NCBI GenBank assembly: GCA_022822445.1
Contig: JAJEBR010000011.1
Coordinates: forward strand, 1-60,800
Source of the DNA: Gemmatimonadota bacterium
Lineage (GTDB): Bacteria > Gemmatimonadota > Gemmatimonadetes > Longimicrobiales > Gaopeijiaceae
Reading direction: 5' to 3'
DNA: 60,800 nucleotides
Shown: in pieces, positions 53,262 through 60,800 of the stretch
Numbering within the stretch: position 1 is the first letter of the stretch
Layout of the letters: every line of letters starts with the position of its first letter
Translations under genes and position numbers: made by a program
The notes under the pieces: generated by a model
What the model saw: the letters and a program-made list of their open reading frames with translations, nothing else
Database searches by the model: none
What the model was told of the DNA's origin: nothing

Positions 53262-53810
53262 TCACTTTCCGGCCGTCTTGCCGGCCTTGCGCCGGACGTA
53301 TTCTCCCTGGTATCTCACACCCTTGCCCTTGTACGGTTCCGGCGGACGGAACGACCGGATCACGGCGGCGGTGTGCCCCACCTGCTGCTTGTCAGCCCCA
53401 CTGACGACGATCGTTGTGGGGTTCGGCGTCTCGAGAGTAATCCCCTCCGGGGCCGGAAAATCGATGTGGTGCGAGAATCCGAGCCTGAGCTGCAGACCCT
53501 TGCCCTTCGCCTCGGCACGGTAGCCGACCCCGACGATTTCGAGCGTCTTGCTGAATCCCTCGCTCACCCCCTGGACGATGTTGGCCACCAGGGCGCGGGT
53601 CAGGCCGTGAAGCGCGCGGTGTTCCTTCTGGTCGGTCGGGCGCTTCACCACGAGAGTCCCGCCGGGTTCGCCGTCCCAACTCACGGTGATCGGGTCGCGG
53701 ACGTCGAGCGCGAGTTCGCCCCTGGGCCCCCTGGCCGCGACGTGCTGCCCCTCCAGGGTGACGGTGACACCGGCGGGGATCGTCACCGGCTGCTTGCCAA
53801 TGCGTGACAT
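53262..53810 (-). CDS. Ribosomal protein uL6
   Basis: A large-subunit protein (182 residues) with two related domains: [21 protein letters not shown] at the start and [26 protein letters not shown] at the end, which is the diagnostic C-terminus. GGAGG lies before the ATG. It follows rpsH in standard order. Confidence 0.97.
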   Translation of the reverse strand: MSRIGKQPVTIPAGVTVTLEGQHVAARGPRGELALDVRDPITVSWDGEPGGTLVVKRPTDQKEHRALHGLTRALVANIVQGVSEGFSKTLEIVGVGYRAEAKGKGLQLRLGFSHHIDFPAPEGITLETPNPTTIVVSGADKQQVGHTAAVIRSFRPPEPYKGKGVRYQGEYVRRKAGKTAGK

Positions 53811-53818
53811 GGAACCTC

Positions 53819-54211
53819 CTACCAGACCTCGGCGAGGATCTCGCCGCCCACGTTGGCCGCCCGCGCGGCACGGTCGGAGAGCAGGCCGCGCGATGTCGAC
53901 AGCACCGCGATCCCCAGGCCGTTCCTCACCCTGGGGATGTCGCCGACGCCCACGTACCGCCGCCGGCCGGGACGGGAGATGCGGGAGATGCGGCCGATCA
54001 CCGGTCGTCCCTCGTGGTACTTGAGGTAGACGCGGACCAGCCCGTGGCGTCCGTCGTTCAGAACCTTGTAGTCGTGGACGAAGGCGTTCTCCTTCAGGAT
54101 GCGCGCCAACTCCACCTTCAGCTTCGAAAGTGGCACGTCGGCCCACCGGTGCCCCGCGCTTCCGGCGTTGCGGATGCGGGTGAGCATGTCGGCGATGGGG
54201 TCGGTCATCAT
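53819..54211 (-). CDS. Ribosomal protein uS8
   Basis: A small-subunit central-domain protein (130 residues): MMTDPIADMLTRIRNAGSAGH at the start and GLLSDRAARAANVGGEILAEVW at the end, where the usual STSRGLLSD motif is intact. Two consecutive ATG codons are at the start; GAGGAG is closer to the first (54211). It follows rplE directly. The rpsN gene that normally stands between them is missing. Confidence 0.96.
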   Translation of the reverse strand: MMTDPIADMLTRIRNAGSAGHRWADVPLSKLKVELARILKENAFVHDYKVLNDGRHGLVRVYLKYHEGRPVIGRISRISRPGRRRYVGVGDIPRVRNGLGIAVLSTSRGLLSDRAARAANVGGEILAEVW

Positions 54212-54232
54212 GATGCGTGTTCGTCTCCTCAC

Positions 54233-54808
54233 TCAGGCGTGGGCGCCCCCGATGATGACGGGAATCTCGCCGCGGAAGGGAAAACCGAGCTGCCTCAGCA
54301 GGGCGTAGGCCTGGTCGTCCTTGTTGGTCGAGGTAATCACCGAGATGTCCATTCCGTGGATCTGCTTGACGCGGTCGTAGTCGACTTCGGGGAAGATGAT
54401 TTGCTCGCGGATACCGATGGTGTAGTTGCCGCGTCCGTCGAAGGAACGGGTTTTCAGGCCGCGGAAGTCCCGGATGCGGGGGACGGCGACTGACACGAAG
54501 CGGTCGAGGAACTCCCACATTCCCCGGCGGCGCAGCGTGACGGTGGCACCCACAGGCATGCCCTCGCGCAGGCGGAAGTTCGAGATCGACTTCCGGGCCC
54601 GGGTGATGACTGGCTTCTGCCCCGAGATCGCCGCCAGCTCCTCCGCGACCGAATCGATCAGCTTGCGATCTCTGCTGCCCTCGCCGACGCCCACATTGAG
54701 GGTCACCTTGAGGACCCGCGGAATCTCATGCGGATTTGCGAAGCCGAACTGCTCCTGCAGCACCGGCCTCGCCACCTCCGTGTAGTGGGTCTGAAGTCGT
54801 GGTTCCAT
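54233..54808 (-). CDS. Ribosomal protein uL5
   Basis: A 5S rRNA-binding protein of the large subunit (191 residues): KVTLNVGVGEGSRDRKLID, SISNFRLREGMPVGATVTLR and FPEVDYDRVKQIHGMDISV are conserved. It lies between rplX and rpsH. About 20 bases separate its stop from rpsH, leaving no space for rpsN. Confidence 0.97.
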   Translation of the reverse strand: MEPRLQTHYTEVARPVLQEQFGFANPHEIPRVLKVTLNVGVGEGSRDRKLIDSVAEELAAISGQKPVITRARKSISNFRLREGMPVGATVTLRRRGMWEFLDRFVSVAVPRIRDFRGLKTRSFDGRGNYTIGIREQIIFPEVDYDRVKQIHGMDISVITSTNKDDQAYALLRQLGFPFRGEIPVIIGGAHA

Positions 54809-54832
54809 GATTTCCTCAGCGTCTCCGCTTCA

Positions 54833-55168
54833 TCAACCCGGTTTCGGCACCGGATTGCCGCTCTTCACAGCGATCCTCTCCTTGAAGCCGTCAGGCTCGA
54901 CCCGCATCCGGATGCGGCTGGCCTCGCCGCCGGCCGGATCGATGAGCATCACGTTCGAAAGGTGGATCGGGGCTTCGGAGGTGATGATGCCCCCCTCCGG
55001 GTTCTCCTGGGTCGGGCGGACATGCCGCTTGCGCATGTTTACGCCCTGGACCATCACGCGGTCCGATCCCCGCAGCACCCTGAGCACCGTCCCCTCGGCT
55101 TCGCGGTGGTTGCCGCGAATCACCCTTACCCGGTCTCCCTTTACGATCCTGGTCGCGTGCCTGGCCAT
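54833..55168 (-). CDS. Ribosomal protein uL24
   Basis: An assembly-initiator protein of the large subunit (111 residues) with a KOW motif: RIVKGDRVRVIRGNHREAEGTVLRVL, then VQGVNMRKRHVRPTQENPEGG. It follows rplN with a 2-base gap. Confidence 0.96.
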   Translation of the reverse strand: MARHATRIVKGDRVRVIRGNHREAEGTVLRVLRGSDRVMVQGVNMRKRHVRPTQENPEGGIITSEAPIHLSNVMLIDPAGGEASRIRMRVEPDGFKERIAVKSGNPVPKPG

Positions 55169-55170
55169 CG

Positions 55171-55539
55171 CTAGAGCACCTCCGGAGCGAGGGACACGAT
55201 CCTCATGTACCGTTTCTCGCGCAGTTCGCGCCCGACGGGACCGAAGATGCGGGTGCCCCTGGGCTCTTTCTGGGCGTTGATAAGAACGGCGGCATTGTCG
55301 TCGAAGCGGATGTACGTCCCGTCGCGCCGCCGCATCTCCTTGGCCGTCCGCACGACCACGGCCTCCATGACCTCACCCTTCTTCACCGGGGCGTTGGGCA
55401 CGGCATCCTTGATCGTGACGATGACCCGGTCGCCGATCCGCGCGTAGCGCCGCCCCGACCCGCCCAGCACGCGGATGCAGAGTGCCCGCTTGGCGCCGGT
55501 GTTGTCGGCGATCTTCAGCATCGATTCCTGTTGGATCAT
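55171..55539 (-). CDS. Ribosomal protein uL14
   Basis: A large-subunit protein (122 residues): [39 protein letters not shown] and the conserved end [24 protein letters not shown]. It lies in the standard order between rpsQ and rplX. Confidence 0.97.
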   Translation of the reverse strand: MIQQESMLKIADNTGAKRALCIRVLGGSGRRYARIGDRVIVTIKDAVPNAPVKKGEVMEAVVVRTAKEMRRRDGTYIRFDDNAAVLINAQKEPRGTRIFGPVGRELREKRYMRIVSLAPEVL

Positions 55540-55571
55540 CTGATCTCATCCAGTTCCTTCGCGCGAGGCCG

Positions 55572-55838
55572 TCAGGCAGGCCGTTCCAGTAGTTCGACGA
55601 CACGCCAACGCTTGGTCTTCGACAGCGGCCGGGTCTCCATGATCGAGACGGTGTCTCCGACCCGGCACTCGTTTTCCTCGTCGTGGGCGTGATACTTCTT
55701 CGAGCGCTTGATCTGCTTTCCGTAGAGGGGGTGGGCGAGGCGGCGCTCGACCAGTACCGTGACCGTCTTTTCGGCCCGGTCTCCCACCACCACGCCGGTG
55801 CGCACCTTGCGCCGGCTCCTCGTTACGACTTCACTCAT
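55572..55838 (-). CDS. Ribosomal protein uS17
   Basis: A small-subunit primary rRNA-binding protein (88 residues) with an OB fold: [42 protein letters not shown] and [22 protein letters not shown]. The start ATG at 55838 lies inside the end of rpmC (8-base overlap). Confidence 0.96.
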   Translation of the reverse strand: MSEVVTRSRRKVRTGVVVGDRAEKTVTVLVERRLAHPLYGKQIKRSKKYHAHDEENECRVGDTVSIMETRPLSKTKRWRVVELLERPA

Positions 55839-56031
55839 CGCTCGCACTCCGGCGCTCGTGCAGTATGGTCTTGATCCGGGCGATTTCCCGGCGGATTTCC
55901 CGCAACAATTTAGGGTTTTCCAGTTGCATTGTGGCGCTCCGGAAGCGCAGCCGGAACTGTTCCATCTTCAGTTCCCCGAGCCGGTGTCCCAGCTCCGCGC
56001 TTTCCAGTTCGCGAATCTCCTCTGCCTTCAC
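55831..56031 (-). CDS. Ribosomal protein uL29
   Basis: A 66-residue large-subunit protein at the exit tunnel: [38 protein letters not shown] and [17 protein letters not shown] are diagnostic. The start is GTG at 56031 with TGGAG seven bases upstream; the open frame runs further upstream into rplP antisense-like sequence without support. It overlaps rpsQ by 8 bases. Confidence 0.94.
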   Translation of the reverse strand: MKAEEIRELESAELGHRLGELKMEQFRLRFRSATMQLENPKLLREIRREIARIKTILHERRSASDE

Positions 56032-56056
56032 GATGACACTCCAGGGATCGACAGGT

Positions 56057-56473
56057 TCATAGTTGGGTCTCGCGGACGACGAAGCGGGTCTTGACCGGGA
56101 GTTTGAACGACGCCAGCTCCATCGCCCGCCGCGCGGTCTCGATCGGGACGCCCTCCAGCTCGAACATGATCCGCCCGGGCTTGACCACGGCCACCCATTC
56201 CTCGGGGTTGCCCTTGCCCTTGCCCATGCGGGTTTCGGCCGGCTTCTTCGTGATGGGCTTGTCCGGGAAGATGCGGATCCAGACCTTTCCGCCTCTCTTG
56301 ACGTGACGGGTGATGGCCACCCGGGCGGACTCGATCTGGCGGTTGGTGATCCAGCTGGCCTCGAGCGACTGAAGGCCGTACTCGCCGAAGGAGACCTTGC
56401 TCCCGCGGTAGGACTTTCCGCGCATCTTCCCCTTGTGGGTCTTTCGGCGCCGTATGCGTTTCGGTGCAAGCAT
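56057..56473 (-). CDS. Ribosomal protein uL16
   Basis: A large-subunit protein near the A site (138 residues): [48 protein letters not shown] and [23 protein letters not shown]. It follows rpsC after one base. Confidence 0.97.
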   Translation of the reverse strand: MLAPKRIRRRKTHKGKMRGKSYRGSKVSFGEYGLQSLEASWITNRQIESARVAITRHVKRGGKVWIRIFPDKPITKKPAETRMGKGKGNPEEWVAVVKPGRIMFELEGVPIETARRAMELASFKLPVKTRFVVRETQL

Positions 56474-56474
56474 C

Positions 56475-57152
56475 TCAGCTCCTCGCGATCTGGGAGGGCC
56501 CGGCCGAATAGGTGCGGCCGAACCGCTCCTCGACGACTTCGCCCTTGAAGACCCAGCACTTCACGCCGACGACGCCGTAGGTCGTCGCCGCCTCTACGTG
56601 CGAGTAGTCGATGTCCGCGCGCAGCGTGTGAAGGGGTACGCGGCCCTCGCTGTAGCCCTCGGTGCGGGCGATTTCGGCACCGCCCAGCCTGCCGGCGCAC
56701 TGGATGCGGATTCCCTCCGCGCCCGCGCGCATCGCGGATTGCACGGCCTTCTTCATGGCCCTGCGGAAGGAGATGCGCTGCCGGATCTGATGGGCAACGT
56801 TGTCCGCGACCAGGCGCGCACTCAGCTCGGGGCGCTTGATTTCCTCCACATTCACCGACACCTCGCTGTTGGTCAGCACGGCAAGCTCGTCGCGGAGCTT
56901 GTCCACCTCGGCGCCGCGCTTCCCGATCACGACCCCGGGACGTCCCGTGTGCACCGTGACGACCAGCTTGGACGGCTTGCGCGCGATCTCCACCTTGGCG
57001 ATGGCCGCGTGATGGAGCCGCCGGTGCAGGTACGTCCGGATCGTGTGGTCCTCCTTCAGCAGCTTCGGGAAGTCACGCTCGGCGTACCACCGCGAGCGCC
57101 AGTCGGCGACGATGCCCAGCCTGAACCCGCGTGGGTGGGTTTTCTGACCCAT
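56475..57152 (-). CDS. Ribosomal protein uS3
   Basis: A small-subunit mRNA-entry protein (225 residues): [25 protein letters not shown], a KH domain with [19 protein letters not shown] and [26 protein letters not shown]. It lies between rplV and rplP. Confidence 0.97.
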   Translation of the reverse strand: MGQKTHPRGFRLGIVADWRSRWYAERDFPKLLKEDHTIRTYLHRRLHHAAIAKVEIARKPSKLVVTVHTGRPGVVIGKRGAEVDKLRDELAVLTNSEVSVNVEEIKRPELSARLVADNVAHQIRQRISFRRAMKKAVQSAMRAGAEGIRIQCAGRLGGAEIARTEGYSEGRVPLHTLRADIDYSHVEAATTYGVVGVKCWVFKGEVVEERFGRTYSAGPSQIARS

Positions 57153-57155
57153 CCG

Positions 57156-57509
57156 CTAATTCTCCTTCGCTGTCACTTCGACCGTGATGTGGCTCGTTCT
57201 GCGCCGCCGGGGCGATGCCCGGCCCATGGCGCGCGCCCGCCACCGCTTGAGCGTGGGGCCCTCGTCGACGAAGGCCCGCGCGACCATCAGCTCATCCACG
57301 TCCACCGACTCCCCGTCCCGGTCCGCCAGGTCCTGCGCGTTGGCAATGGCCGACCGGAGCGTCTTGCCCACCGGCACCGCCGCCGCCTTCTTCGAGAACG
57401 TGAGCAGCGAGATTGCCTCGCTGACGGACCGGCCCCGGATCTGGTCGATGACCAGGCGGACCTTCCTCGGGCTCATCCGGACGTGCCGGGCGATCGCGCG
57501 CGCTTCCAT
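57156..57509 (-). CDS. Ribosomal protein uL22
   Basis: A large-subunit tunnel-lining protein (117 residues): [32 protein letters not shown] and [27 protein letters not shown]. The beta-hairpin tip motif is conserved. It lies 3 bases from rpsC. Confidence 0.97.
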   Translation of the reverse strand: MEARAIARHVRMSPRKVRLVIDQIRGRSVSEAISLLTFSKKAAAVPVGKTLRSAIANAQDLADRDGESVDVDELMVARAFVDEGPTLKRWRARAMGRASPRRRRTSHITVEVTAKEN

Positions 57510-57518
57510 TGCCGACCC

Positions 57519-57803
57519 CTACCTCTTCGACCGCTTGTCGGCCAGCTTGCCCCCGTGCCCGCGGAAAAGGCGGGTTGGGGAGAACTCGCCGAGCTTGTGG
57601 CCGACCATGTTCTCGGTGATGTAAACGGGGATGAACTTGTTCCCGTTGTGAACCGCGATGGTGTGTCCGACGAACTCCGGGGAGATTGTCGAGGCGCGGG
57701 CCCAGGTGCGGATCACCGTCCTCTCGTTGCGGGAGTTCATCGACTCCACCTTGCGGAGCAGCTTCTCATCGATGAACGGGCCCTTCTTCACACTCCGTGC
57801 CAT
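57519..57803 (-). CDS. Ribosomal protein uS19
   Basis: A small-subunit head protein (94 residues): [42 protein letters not shown] and [22 protein letters not shown]. It lies between rplB and rplV. Confidence 0.97.
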   Translation of the reverse strand: MARSVKKGPFIDEKLLRKVESMNSRNERTVIRTWARASTISPEFVGHTIAVHNGNKFIPVYITENMVGHKLGEFSPTRLFRGHGGKLADKRSKR

Positions 57804-57836
57804 TGCCCCTGTCCAGTCTCCTCTCGGGTCCGGCGC

Positions 57837-58676
57837 TCAGCGCGTCGCCTTGCCGCGCTTGCGCCCGCGGACGATGAACTTGTTCGATTCCTTCTTTCGC
57901 TTGCGCGTCTTGGCGCCTTCCGGCTTGCCCCACGGGGTCACAGGGGGACGTCCGCCGGACGCCTTGCCCTCGCCGCCGCCCAGCGGGTGGTCAACCGGGT
58001 TCATGGCCACTCCACGCACCTTCGGGCGGCGTCCCCGCCAACGGGTCGCCCCCGCCTTGCCGAGCGAACGCAGGCTGTGGTCGGCGTTCCCGACCTGGCC
58101 GATGGTCGCCATGCAGCGCCTGTGAATCCGGCGGACTTCGGTGGAGGGGAGCCGCAGGGTGACGTAGTCTCCCTCCTTCGCGACGACCTGCACCCCGGCT
58201 CCCGCGGAACGCGCCATCTGCCCGCCCTTGCCCGGCTTCATCTCCACATTGTGGACCACCGTGCCGAGGGGAATGCGCTCGAGCGGCAACGAGTTGCCGG
58301 GGCGGACATCCGCGTCCGGCCCCGATACGACGGTGTCGCCCACCCCCATCCCCCTCACGTAGAGGATGTAGCGCTTCTCGCCGTCCTCGTAGTGCACCAG
58401 GGAGATGAAGGCCGACCGGTTGGGATCGTACTCGACAGCCGCGATCCGCCCCACGACCCCGTGCTTGTCGCGCTTGAAGTCGATGATGCGGTAGCGGCGC
58501 TTGTTGCCTCCGCCGCGTCGGCGCATCGTGATCCTGCCGTGATGATTCCGCCCCCCCGAACGCGTGAGCGGTTCGGTCAGGGACTTCTCCGGCCCCTTGC
58601 GGGTGACGGTGTCCTTGGCCGTGATCGACCGGAAGCGGGTGCCCGGCGTTACGGGCTTGAATTTCTTCAGCGCCAT
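57837..58676 (-). CDS. Ribosomal protein uL2
   Basis: A peptidyl-transferase-centre protein of the large subunit (279 residues): [39 protein letters not shown] and the near-invariant [19 protein letters not shown] with its functional histidine. It follows rplW after 3 bases. Confidence 0.98.
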   Translation of the reverse strand: MALKKFKPVTPGTRFRSITAKDTVTRKGPEKSLTEPLTRSGGRNHHGRITMRRRGGGNKRRYRIIDFKRDKHGVVGRIAAVEYDPNRSAFISLVHYEDGEKRYILYVRGMGVGDTVVSGPDADVRPGNSLPLERIPLGTVVHNVEMKPGKGGQMARSAGAGVQVVAKEGDYVTLRLPSTEVRRIHRRCMATIGQVGNADHSLRSLGKAGATRWRGRRPKVRGVAMNPVDHPLGGGEGKASGGRPPVTPWGKPEGAKTRKRKKESNKFIVRGRKRGKATR

Positions 58677-58679
58677 GAA

Positions 58680-58988
58680 TCAACCCATCTCATAGAATTC
58701 GATCTCGTCGCCCTCGGCCAGCTGTACGACCGCCTTCTTGAAGGACGGCCGGCGGCCCAGCTCCCAGTTCTTCGCCATTCGGCCGAGAAGGGCTCGCTTG
58801 GCCTTGCCCGGGTAGCGCATGGTACGTACGTCCTCCACCTTCACGTCCCACAGCGCTTCCACCGCGCGCGTGATGTCGTGCTTGTTGGCGCGCTTGTTCA
58901 CGATGAAGGTGTACAGGCTCGTCTCCATCTGCTCGGTGGTCTTCTCGGTGACGACCGGCGATACGATCACGTCCCAGGCTTCGCGCAT
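58680..58988 (-). CDS. Ribosomal protein uL23
   Basis: A tunnel-exit protein that docks SRP and trigger factor (102 residues): DVIVSPVVTEKTTEQMETSLYTFIVNKRANK and VRTMRYPGKAKR. The start overlaps the last base of rplD. Confidence 0.96.
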   Translation of the reverse strand: MREAWDVIVSPVVTEKTTEQMETSLYTFIVNKRANKHDITRAVEALWDVKVEDVRTMRYPGKAKRALLGRMAKNWELGRRPSFKKAVVQLAEGDEIEFYEMG

Positions 58989-59689
58989 CAGGCCTCCTCC
59001 TCGTTCTCACCTGCGTCGGCGGCCGCGGTCGCGCCTGCCAGGGGGCGTCGGCGAGGACTGCCATCGTGCTCCGCCGCATCGCCGATGGTGGCGAGCGCTG
59101 CCTCCTCGATGATCACCGTTCCGGCCCACACGACGTCGTAGGATGACTCCTGCCCGAACGGCAGAACCCGCACGCCTGCGAGGTTGCGCCCGGAGAGGTA
59201 GAGGTCGCGGTTCACTCCGTGGGTGAGGAAGAGGACCTTGCCCTCACCGGCGATCGCGGCCAGGAGTTGCGTGAGCTTGCGCGTCCGGGGCTCATCGAAG
59301 TCGAACCTCTCGATGACCGCCACCCGGCCCTCGGCCGCGCGGCTGTTGAAGGCTGAGGAATGTGCCAGGGCGCGGATGCGTTTCGGGACGCGCCGGGTCC
59401 ACGAGCGGTGCTGCGGCGGGAACGCCAGGCCGCCTCCCCGCCATTGCGCGGCCCGGATGGTGCCCTGCCGTGCCCGCCCGGTTCCCTTCTGCCGCCACGG
59501 TTTTCGGCTCCCTCCGGCTACGGCGCTTCGGTTCTTTCTGTGGACGGTTCCCCGGCGCTGGTTCGCGAGGTAGGCCGTGACCGCCTGGTGGAGGGCGCCC
59601 TCGTGGATGACCCCGTCGAAGAGGGCATCCGGAAGAGTGAACTCTCCGTCGGCGGTGCCGTCCGTCCTGATGTAGCGGGCCTGGTACAT
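58988..59689 (-). CDS. Ribosomal protein uL4
   Basis: A large-subunit tunnel protein (233 residues): YLANQRRGTVHRKNRSAVAGGSRKPWRQKGTGRARQGT is the conserved loop; AFNSRAAEGRVAVIERF follows. The C-terminus has an extra Ala/Glu-rich tail of about 20 residues (GATAAADAGENEEEA), longer than usual. Confidence 0.96.
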   Translation of the reverse strand: MYQARYIRTDGTADGEFTLPDALFDGVIHEGALHQAVTAYLANQRRGTVHRKNRSAVAGGSRKPWRQKGTGRARQGTIRAAQWRGGGLAFPPQHRSWTRRVPKRIRALAHSSAFNSRAAEGRVAVIERFDFDEPRTRKLTQLLAAIAGEGKVLFLTHGVNRDLYLSGRNLAGVRVLPFGQESSYDVVWAGTVIIEEAALATIGDAAEHDGSPRRRPLAGATAAADAGENEEEA

Positions 59690-59693
59690 GCGT

Positions 59694-60311
59694 CTATTTC
59701 CGGATCATGACGTAGCTGTTCCTGCTCCCTGGAACCCCTCCCTGCACGAAGATCAGGTTCCGCTCCGAATCGATCCGCACCACCTCCAGGTTCCGGATCG
59801 TCCTGCGGGCGCCGCCCATGCGTCCGGGCAGTTTCTTCCCCTTGATCACCCGGGACGGATCGGTGCCCGGGCCCATCGAGCCCGGTGTGCGCGACATCGG
59901 GTGTCCGTGCGAGGCGGGGCGGCCGGTGAACCCGTGCCGCTTGACCACGCCCTGGAATCCGCGACCCTTGGACACCCCCGTGACCCGCACCCGCTCGCCG
60001 GCTTCGAACATCTCGACGGTGAGCTGCTGGCCGGGCTCGTAGCTGATGCCGTCCGCGGCGGCGAACTCGCGGATGAGGCGTGGTGCGGCATCCAGTCCCG
60101 CCCTGGCGGCGTGGCCCAGCTCCGCTTTGCTGGTGCGTTTGTGCTTCCTGGATCCGAAACCGACCTGGACGGCCGCGTAGCCATCCGTCTCCTCGTTCTT
60201 CACCTGCACGACGGAACACGGCCCGGCTTCCAGCACCGTCACCGGTACCGAGCGGCCCTCCTCGCTGAATACGCGGGTCATCCCGACCTTCCTGCCAATC
60301 AGTCCAGGCAT
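59694..60311 (-). CDS. Ribosomal protein uL3
   Basis: A large-subunit assembly protein (205 residues): MPGLIGRKVGMTRVFSEEGR, GRGFQGVVKRHGFTGRPASHGH (with the glutamine often methylated in this loop) and SMGPGTDPSRVIKGKKLPGRMGG. It follows rpsJ by 2 bases. Confidence 0.97.
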   Translation of the reverse strand: MPGLIGRKVGMTRVFSEEGRSVPVTVLEAGPCSVVQVKNEETDGYAAVQVGFGSRKHKRTSKAELGHAARAGLDAAPRLIREFAAADGISYEPGQQLTVEMFEAGERVRVTGVSKGRGFQGVVKRHGFTGRPASHGHPMSRTPGSMGPGTDPSRVIKGKKLPGRMGGARRTIRNLEVVRIDSERNLIFVQGGVPGSRNSYVMIRK

Positions 60312-60313
60312 CG

Positions 60314-60667
60314 TCAGTCCACCTTGATCTCGACGTCCACGCCGGCGGGGAGGTCGAGCTTGGTCAGAGCGTCGATGGTCTGGGGGCGGCTTTCGACGAT
60401 GTCGATGAGGCGCTTGTGCGTCCTGAGCTCGAACTGCTCCCGGCTCTTCTTGTCGATGTGGGGCGAGCGCAGCACGGTCCAGCGCTGGCGGCGGGTCGGA
60501 AGGGGGATGGGCCCGCGGATCGTGGCGCCCGTCTTCTGCGCGGTGCGCACGATGTCGGCCGCCGTCTGGTCTACGATCCAGTGGTCGAAAGCCTTCAGGC
60601 GGATCCGGATCCGGTTCGTCATCCCCTTCGGTCCCCTCGCAGGGATCGGGCTGGTCGCGCTTGCCAT
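60314..60667 (-). CDS. Ribosomal protein uS10
   Basis: A small-subunit protein, also an antitermination factor (NusE) in model bacteria. [23 protein letters not shown] and [29 protein letters not shown] are diagnostic. Two starts compete. ATG 60667 has an ideal AGGAG overlapping the tuf stop region and would add 15 residues ([15 protein letters not shown]). ATG 60622 (MTNRIRIRL) matches the usual family N-terminus but its AAGGGG is too close to the ATG. I favour 60667. Confidence 0.95.
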   Translation of the reverse strand: MASATSPIPARGPKGMTNRIRIRLKAFDHWIVDQTAADIVRTAQKTGATIRGPIPLPTRRQRWTVLRSPHIDKKSREQFELRTHKRLIDIVESRPQTIDALTKLDLPAGVDVEIKVD

Positions 60668-60674
60668 GGTACTC

Positions 60675-60800
60675 CTACTCGATGATTGCGGTGACGACGC
60701 CGGCACCCACGGTGCGGCCGCCTTCACGGATCGCGAAGCGGAGTTCCTCGTCCATCGCAATGGGCGTGATCAACTCCACCTCCATCTGCACGTTGTCCCC
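60675..60800 (-). CDS. Elongation factor Tu, C-terminal end (partial)
   Basis: Only the last 41 residues are inside the window: [20 protein letters not shown], then [19 protein letters not shown] and a final IE, the near-invariant end of EF-Tu domain 3. The rest lies beyond the right edge. Its stop is 7 bases before the rpsJ ATG, so the str and S10 operons are joined here. Confidence 0.95.
   Translation of the reverse strand, partial: GDNVQMEVELITPIAMDEELRFAIREGGRTVGAGVVTAIIE

Overview
The window is a very GC-rich bacterial chromosome segment with a Gram-negative secretion layout: BamD-like and other outer-membrane-type lipoproteins, SecA/SecY, a Tat substrate and many secreted proteins. The secreted WEVYGL/FWWLSDP protein family, the LysW-carrier amino-acid cluster and the overall style suggest a Gemmatimonadota-like organism. 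This is inference; no marker was searched.

Layout. (1) 1-290: a 21-bp G-rich tandem repeat reaching in from the left edge, open as a heptad-repeat peptide and abutting a sugar ABC permease pair (287-2957). (2) 3065-9817: an overlapping operon of three tandem secreted paralogues ('family A', eight conserved cysteines each) and a two-domain lipoprotein ('family B'). (3) 9850-15888: a secreted alpha/beta hydrolase (-), a small membrane protein, a Tat-exported IorA/IorB-type molybdenum hydroxylase pair and two more family B lipoproteins. (4) 15981-23704: an accessory stretch with three VapBC/FitAB-type toxin-antitoxin pairs, two six-hairpin (GH63/debranching-like) glycosidases, a possible frameshifted gene and a family A relic. 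(5) 23942-29041 (-): lysW-lysX-lysY-class II glutamine amidotransferase-lysZ-lysJ, a LysW-dependent lysine or arginine cluster with an unexpected amidotransferase inside it. (6) 29425-41163 (-): NagB/PIG-L fusion, M16 protease, RadC-like protein, SecA, NadD, BamD-like and TPR lipoproteins. (7) 41164-45495 (-): UDP-sugar genes (UXS, Ugd, a WbpA/WecC-type dehydrogenase) and a membrane-anchored small protein. (8) 45591-60800 (-): one long ribosomal block, tuf-rpsJ through rplQ, in the classic S10-spc-alpha order with secY, adk, map and rpoA but with no rpsN (S14) and no infA at their usual places.

The most unusual items are the family A/family B secreted system (families defined by disulfide-type cysteine patterns and tandem duplication), a roughly 80-bp dispersed repeat seen four times (16.6, 23.8, 29.1 and 29.3 kb) at edges of accessory genes and around the lysW cluster, symmetric or repeated operator-like sites before all three antitoxin genes, and a RadC whose JAMM metal motif has lost a residue. 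All assignments come from reading the translations; no database search was possible.
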